Assembly (NCBI RefSeq): GCF_000006565.2
Contig: NC_031477.1
Span: 3,070,043 to 3,134,042 of the forward strand
Direction: 5' to 3'
DNA from: Toxoplasma gondii ME49
Lineage: Eukaryota > Apicomplexa > Conoidasida > Eucoccidiorida > Sarcocystidae
DNA length: 64,000 nucleotides
Position 1 is the first letter of the stretch. Each line of letters opens with the position of its first letter. Position numbers and translations under genes: made by a program. Positions 63,983-64,000 of the stretch are shown here, piece after piece. The notes below the pieces were generated by a model. That model made no database searches. It had not been told where the DNA came from and saw only the letters and a list, made by a program, of their open reading frames with translations.

Positions 63983-64000
63983 GTATATAATTGTATTTGT
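48497..64000 (-). CDS. SPAG17/PF6-like axonemal central-apparatus protein (5' end beyond window)
   Basis: Recognised minus-strand exons, 5' to 3': 63797-63554, 62777-62622, 61795-61563, 61211-60976, 59367-59243, 58720 to about 58500, 58029-57787, 56879-56714, 56483-56399, about 56034-55979, about 55510-55316, 53351-53257, 52432-51913, 51561-50920, 49773-49348, 48628-48497. Several carry the SPAG17 DGT/DGS signature (DGTVAFRNP, CRPDGSRVGRF, HPDGTRIHVEGG, AADGTRISI). Another has FLEYPEVEPGQWRDF and FRYLQW. The end has the ASH-like fold PSHLDFGVCKVGERMRLGT continuing into VAPGLCLEIIADLV and HKAHLIRVPITAQAV-stop, as in SPAG17. SPAG17/PF6 is a projection protein of the C1 microtubule; in coccidia only microgametes have axonemes. 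Some linking exons (60.1-60.4 kb, 53.4-55.3 kb, 52.5-53.2 kb) are unresolved. Confidence 0.75.
49348..49773 (-). other. ASH-like domain exon near the C-terminus of the SPAG17-like protein
   Basis: This 426-nt exon is phase 0 at both ends. It joins 51561-50920 upstream and 48628-48497 downstream without a frame change. It encodes a variable stretch and then the ASPM/SPD-2/hydin-type start VFPSHLDFGVCKVGERMRLG with VRNIDSDVCRFSV. The next exon supplies the remaining strands of the domain. ASH domains are associated with cilia and centrosomes. Confidence 0.8.
49962..50066 (-). pseudogene. Degenerate partial copy of the ASH exon in the upstream intron
   Basis: About 105 bases match 49417-49536 closely, including the AAAATCGACAGAC and TCGACAAGTCTCTGCGGCT blocks. 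It has a deletion of about 15 bases (the GCGCATGCGGCT-side segment) and scattered changes. The copy is broken at one side by a TA repeat and its frame no longer encodes the domain. It lies in the intron just 5' of the real exon on the transcribed strand, so it is a tandem exon duplication that has decayed. Confidence 0.75.
50738..50806. repeat. (TA)n microsatellite cluster
   Basis: TA runs with short interruptions, intronic in the SPAG17-like gene. Similar runs are at 49150-49172, 49255-49277, 49918-49960 (next to the decayed exon copy) and 51718-51745. Confidence 0.85.
53561..53600. repeat. (TA)n microsatellite
   Basis: About 20 uninterrupted TA units in an intron of the SPAG17-like gene. 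Confidence 0.85.
55825..55919. repeat. Compound (TA)n/(TACA)n microsatellite
   Basis: Nearly 100 bases of TA with TACATA interruptions, in the intron directly 3' (transcript sense) of the short exon at 56034-55979. Confidence 0.85.
56511..56603. repeat. (CTATAT)n microsatellite
   Basis: Hexamer-like CTATAT units that decay into plain TA, between exons 56879-56714 and 56483-56399 of the SPAG17-like gene. Three different simple repeats thus sit in consecutive short introns. Confidence 0.85.
61868..61960. repeat. (TA)n microsatellite pair
   Basis: Two TA runs in the intron upstream (transcript sense) of exon 61795-61563. Further runs at 59939-59967, 60018-60042, 62017-62043, 62515-62533, 62943-62962, 63008-63035 and 63941-63983 lie in other introns of the same gene. 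Confidence 0.85.

Noticed and set aside
1..64000. CRISPR arrays, insertion sequences, tRNA or rRNA genes, bacterial operons
   Set aside because: Looked for and not seen. The repeats present are simple-sequence runs and one decayed exon copy.

Overview
The window looks like nuclear DNA of a coccidian apicomplexan, most likely Toxoplasma gondii or a close relative such as Hammondia or Neospora. The clues are intron-rich genes with GTRAG donors and long pyrimidine tracts before AG, many (TA)n microsatellites in introns and spacers, frequent TGCATGC palindromes, and proteins with long low-complexity insertions. I saw no bacterial-type operon, transposon, CRISPR array, rRNA or tRNA.

Layout: seven transcription units alternate in strand. 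(1) 237-11239 +, 3' part of a RAP-domain organellar RNA-binding protein. (2) 12578-13509 -, prefoldin subunit 4. (3) 14696-28683 +, CEP104-like ciliary-tip/centriolar protein with an added N-terminal coiled coil. (4) 30429-31994 -, organellar ribosomal protein L7/L12 with a very long N-terminal extension. (5) 33882-40860 -, an unusual gene that can be read as J domain + MECR-type enoyl-reductase-like domain + acyl-protein-thioesterase-like domain. (6) 44052-46695 +, PPIL3-type cyclophilin. (7) 48497 to beyond 64000 -, SPAG17/PF6-like central-apparatus protein, with its 5' end outside the window. Exons were joined by hand from splice signals, reading phase and recalled family sequence. Where every phase closes (units 1, 2 and 6) the models are strong. 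Unit 3 closes too, but three of its joins are choices. Units 5 and 7 have unresolved joins, which are stated in their entries.

The genes do not form one pathway. Two (CEP104-like, SPAG17-like) belong to the cilium/axoneme, which in coccidia is built in microgametes. Two (RAP protein, L7/L12) act in organelle gene expression. Prefoldin, cyclophilin and the J domain concern protein folding or the spliceosome. The most unusual locus is unit 5: its joining of domains and the apparent loss of catalytic residues in both enzyme-like domains suggest an undescribed, possibly non-catalytic, J-domain protein.
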